A DNA stretch of 12,808 nucleotides from Candidatus Atribacteria bacterium (GTDB lineage Bacteria; Atribacterota; JS1; SB-45; 34-128), in NCBI GenBank assembly GCA_003451675.1, contig DMCY01000033.1, positions 8,818 through 21,625 on the forward strand, written 5' to 3'. Shown here piece after piece: positions 10,520-12,808 of the stretch. Within the stretch, counting starts at the first letter, position 1. Every line of letters starts with the position of its first letter. Both the position numbers and the translations under genes were made by a program. Under the pieces are notes generated by a model. That model was not told where the DNA came from. It saw only the letters and a list, made by a program, of their open reading frames with translations, and made no database searches.

Positions 10520-11503
10520 TCATTTTTCCAAAAATTCCTCCAAACTCGGGTAGACCGAAATTTCATGCCTGTTAGCACATAACACTGCTGCGGGCACACC
10601 GATTACCCCTGGCTCAAACCAACGCTTACTATATCCATCATCTTGTTGAAAGCTACCCACTTGAATTAGACACTTCCGCTGTCCATAAGCATAAAACCAT
10701 TGTATAGCGGGAGTATGATAATGCCCCCCTACTATAATATCAGCATCTGGAGAATACCACTTTAATTGACGATTTTGTCCGTGAGTAGGATTGTAGATTG
10801 AATGCCCCCTATAGGAATGTGATAATTCAATGATATATTTCTGGTCTCCGATTATAATATTTAGCCTACCCTTACCATTAAAGAATACAAAATGTTCGCC
10901 TAATAATTCCTTCACTGGAGATTGCCCAAATATTTTTTCATCGAACTCATTGTCATGGTTACCCCAACAACTGGCCAGCCACTTCTTGCTATTTACAAAT
11001 TCCTGACAAATAGATTTTAAAATAACTAATTGTTCTTTCGGTGAGGCGATTTGTGATAAGACTGGTTGTAAGGAATAAAAACTTTTAAAATCATTAATCA
11101 GGTCTCCTACTGTTACCATGTAGACATCAGGAGTATTTAATATCATTTCAATATTTTTCTGAAATTCCTGATATGAGACTGACAAACTTCCAAGATGCCA
11201 GTCCCCAGAAAATACAATAATATTCTTTTTAACTGGAAGTTCTATAGTAGCTTCATCTTGCGAAACAGAAGTTTTTTGGTGTAAATCTTTATGCTCAATT
11301 AGATTATCCAGCCAATCTCGCCAGTTTACTTTTTCAGGTGTTTTCTTATCAAAGAACAGTGGATATTCTTCGCTTGGTGTATTAATAAAATGACGATTAC
11401 ATTCTTTACATTTATATCTCTGCTTTTCTCCATACGCTCCTTTTTTAAATCCTTTTTTTATGATATTTTTTGACTTGCAATAAGGACATTGTAGATTACT
11501 CAT
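10520..11503 (-). CDS. Calcineurin-like metallophosphoesterase with N-terminal zinc ribbon
   Basis: 327 residues. N-terminus: C-P-Y-C-K at 6-10 and C-K-E-C at 32-35 with R-Y-K-C-K-E-C-N-R-H-F, a zinc ribbon like that of IS1-type InsA transposase proteins. A linker (40-90) leads to a metallophosphoesterase: G-D-W-H-L-G with D101 and H103, G-D-L with D134, G-N-H-D at 181-184, H229, and G-G-H-Y-H with H261 and H263. All five metal-binding blocks are present, so activity is likely, on a phosphodiester substrate such as nucleic acid or a nucleotide. The ribbon suggests it acts on DNA or RNA. A promoter lies just upstream; the start has GGGGGGGG three bases before it. Confidence 0.9.
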   Translation of the reverse strand: MSNLQCPYCKSKNIIKKGFKKGAYGEKQRYKCKECNRHFINTPSEEYPLFFDKKTPEKVNWRDWLDNLIEHKDLHQKTSVSQDEATIELPVKKNIIVFSGDWHLGSLSVSYQEFQKNIEMILNTPDVYMVTVGDLINDFKSFYSLQPVLSQIASPKEQLVILKSICQEFVNSKKWLASCWGNHDNEFDEKIFGQSPVKELLGEHFVFFNGKGRLNIIIGDQKYIIELSHSYRGHSIYNPTHGQNRQLKWYSPDADIIVGGHYHTPAIQWFYAYGQRKCLIQVGSFQQDDGYSKRWFEPGVIGVPAAVLCANRHEISVYPSLEEFLEK

Positions 11504-11526
11504 TTTCCCCCCCCTTTTTTCTTTCT

Positions 11527-11555
11527 ATTTTACAAAACATTATTTTGAATGTCAA
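11527..11555 (-). promoter_or_regulatory. Consensus promoter for the phosphoesterase gene
   Basis: Minus strand TTGACA (plus 11550-11555), 17 bases, TAAAAT (plus 11527-11532). The start should fall near 11520, giving a leader under 20 bases that contains the G8 ribosome site. It begins three bases before the endolysin stop region. Confidence 0.7.
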
Positions 11556-11557
11556 AT

Positions 11558-12043
11558 TCACTTCACCAGAACAGCGGGTATCCGATTTACTTGGTCAATC
11601 AACTTATAAACTTTTTCAAGATAAGACCAGTCTGTTGCCCAGCCTGCCTTCCATAATTCATAAACAAATTGCTTTGGACTATCAAGATAGTTTAGTGCTT
11701 CTTTATATCTTGGAGTAGAAGAAATTAATTTGACATAATCATTAAAACTACCTTCATAATTAAAGTAAGCCCTGAAGTGTGCTTTTACTAAAACATATTC
11801 TTTTGCTTTTGCATCCCATTCCCGTGTCCAGCATTCCACACATCCATTTTCCCCCATTCCTTTAATGCCAAATAAATTGAAAGAATCTTTATTAGAATGT
11901 ATATCTCGTGGCGTTCTCTGCCCATAAGATGATTCCAGTATTGCCTGGGCAGTCATTGCGGAGGCTGGAAAATTACTAATTTTCTTAACTTTATAACTTT
12001 GCCTTAATGTTTTGATTGTCCACTGATATTGACTAATATTCAT
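11558..12043 (-). CDS. Endolysin: N-acetylglucosaminidase (FlgJ/LytF-type domain)
   Basis: 161 residues, essentially the whole glucosaminidase domain (PF01832 type). Key marks: A-M-T-A-Q-A-I-L-E-S-S-Y-G with E37 the expected catalytic glutamate, N-L-F-G-I-K-G, then W-T-R-E-W-D, F-R-A-Y-F-N-Y-E-G-S-F-N-D-Y and Y-K-E-A-L-N-Y, then G-W-A-T-D, all typical. It cuts the glycan backbone of peptidoglycan. No signal peptide and no separate cell-wall-binding domain are visible, so export depends on a holin. AGGAG nine bases before the start; ATGA overlap with the 56-residue gene upstream. Confidence 0.92.
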   Translation of the reverse strand: MNISQYQWTIKTLRQSYKVKKISNFPASAMTAQAILESSYGQRTPRDIHSNKDSFNLFGIKGMGENGCVECWTREWDAKAKEYVLVKAHFRAYFNYEGSFNDYVKLISSTPRYKEALNYLDSPKQFVYELWKAGWATDWSYLEKVYKLIDQVNRIPAVLVK

Positions 12044-12210
12044 TTCATTTCTCCTACCAAAAAATGTAAGGATTTTCTGGTAATACGCCAGTAATACTCC
12101 TGACTATTCATCATAATTTTCCCCTGCCAGGAAGTTCTATTAGGATTGTGTTTTATGGCTTCTTTTATAGCTTCTATCAAAATGATAACTTCTGTCCGTT
12201 CCTCTTCCAT
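12040..12210 (-). CDS. Small unknown protein in the lysis cassette
   Basis: 56 residues, beginning M-E-E-E-R-T-E-V-I-I-L-I-E-A-I-K-E-A-I-K-H-N-P with T-S-W-Q-G-K and Y-Y-W-R-I-T-R-K later. The first half is an amphipathic helix. It starts inside the TAATG at the end of the YvrJ gene and ends with ATGA at the endolysin start, so the three are coupled. The ribosome site is weak, relying on the YvrJ ribosomes. Function unknown. Confidence 0.7.
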   Translation of the reverse strand: MEEERTEVIILIEAIKEAIKHNPNRTSWQGKIMMNSQEYYWRITRKSLHFLVGEMK

Positions 12211-12452
12211 TAATTAGGCCTCTTATTGTTAATATTTCTAATTTCATTCTTTAAATCGTTTATTCCCAGCGTAAAACTTTGCAAGGTTTTATCAAGCTCT
12301 TTAGTATTTTTGCTGTCCTCTTCTACGATAGATGCTAATTTCTCAATACACACTGTCATTGCAAATAATTTAGGTTCAATCCTCACTAACAAGTAAACTG
12401 CAACTGCTATCGGGAAGCCCACGGTTGAAATTGCCTGTAATATTTCTTCCAT
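12210..12452 (-). CDS. YvrJ-family small membrane protein, holin candidate
   Basis: 80 residues. The N-terminus M-E-E-I-L-Q-A-I-S-T-V-G-F-P-I-A-V-A-V-Y-L-L-V-R-x-E is the characteristic YvrJ segment (S-x-[VG]-G-F-P-I-A-V-x-x-Y-L-L), forming one membrane span. The remainder is a helical, charged coiled-coil-like tail (D-K-T-L-Q-S-F, L-K-N-E-I-R-N). YvrJ-type proteins recur near phage endolysin genes and are taken as holin-like. AGGAG precedes the start, which forms TAATG with the preceding gene. Confidence 0.82.
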   Translation of the reverse strand: MEEILQAISTVGFPIAVAVYLLVRIEPKLFAMTVCIEKLASIVEEDSKNTKELDKTLQSFTLGINDLKNEIRNINNKRPN

Positions 12453-12808
12453 TATGCTATCTCCTTTCTATGTTTAAGTTGTTCGATTGTTAACAATAAT
12501 TCATCTCCACCATGATTTTTATCTATTACCCACAACAAATCACCTGTTATAGGGTGTCTTGCTACTACCTTGATAAGCTCGTGATTGTCATCTTTAGGAC
12601 AGAACTTTGAGACAATCTCACCAATACCTTGGTAGCCATTTGTCATCCCTAAAAACTGCTGGTTAGAAAAACATTTCCAGGGACTTTCAGGAGTTTCCTT
12701 AAATATTGTGATAGCATGCCCAAGATTTTTCCACTGATAAGAATTACTAACACTATTCCAATATCGCTTTTTCCAGTAAATTTCAAGCCATTTGACTAAC
12801 CATAGCTT
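12452..12808 (-). CDS. 3' part of an unknown phage gene, enters from the right edge
   Basis: The frame is open from the window edge to a stop at 12452-12454 (118 codons visible). The part nearest the edge is Trp-rich (L-W-L-V-K-W-L-E-I-Y-W-K-K-R-Y-W), and the end has C-P-K-D-D-N, H-P-I-T-G-D-L-L-W-V-I and D-E-L-L-L-T-I-E-Q-L-K. A shorter reading from the ATG at 12646 (64 codons) lacks a ribosome site, and the upstream frame is clearly protein-like, so I read this as the end of a longer gene. In many phages a tail or host-interaction protein lies just before the lysis genes; the identity here is not shown by any motif. Confidence 0.65.
   Translation of the reverse strand, partial: KLWLVKWLEIYWKKRYWNSVSNSYQWKNLGHAITIFKETPESPWKCFSNQQFLGMTNGYQGIGEIVSKFCPKDDNHELIKVVARHPITGDLLWVIDKNHGGDELLLTIEQLKHRKEIA

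Overview
The window is part of a bacteriophage or prophage genome. Every supportable gene is on the minus strand, tightly packed, with frequent ATGA/TAATG junctions or short overlaps. The base composition is AT-rich and almost every gene has a strong Shine-Dalgarno (AAAGGAGG type), which suggests a low-GC Gram-positive (Bacillota-like) host; the host cannot be fixed more closely from this sequence. No integrase, terminase or capsid gene is visible inside the window, so temperate or lytic lifestyle is undecided.

In transcription order (right to left): (i) 12808-11558, a gene entering from the right edge, a YvrJ-family membrane protein, a 56-residue unknown and a glucosaminidase endolysin. (ii) 11555-9629, a consensus promoter followed by a zinc-ribbon metallophosphoesterase, a 125-residue phage protein and a DUF1599/MazG-like protein. 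(iii) 9621-8782, a promoter with a palindrome over its -10 box, about 320 bp dense in inverted repeats, a holin-like protein, and a 114-codon open frame that has no start codon but lies in the -1 frame behind a T TTT TTC heptamer. (iv) 8781-6167, a GC-rich structured non-coding island, a near-perfect promoter, a ribbon-helix-helix protein, a small membrane peptide, two Cys-rich proteins, a PD-(D/E)XK exonuclease and its probable recombination partner. (v) 6149-3194, a radical SAM enzyme, then a run of small unknown genes containing three copies of one novel small family (begins M-I-I-[KR]-x-x-I-Q-P-K), one fused to a zinc ribbon and one fused to a second small domain. (vi) 3211-1, a promoter, a long structured leader, then the replication module: small coiled-coil protein, DnaD-like replisome organiser with internal iteron-like repeats, DnaB helicase, VRR-NUC nuclease, a multi-HTH DNA-binding protein and the start of another gene.

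The layout reads as DNA replication (DnaD-like protein loading DnaB), recombination (exonuclease plus partner), nuclease and nucleotide-metabolism functions, with a lysis group upstream. The least explained parts are the duplicated small-gene cluster at 3.2-5.1 kb, the structured leader at 3.04-3.17 kb, the start-less frame at 8.8-9.1 kb and the GC-rich island at 8.68-8.78 kb.
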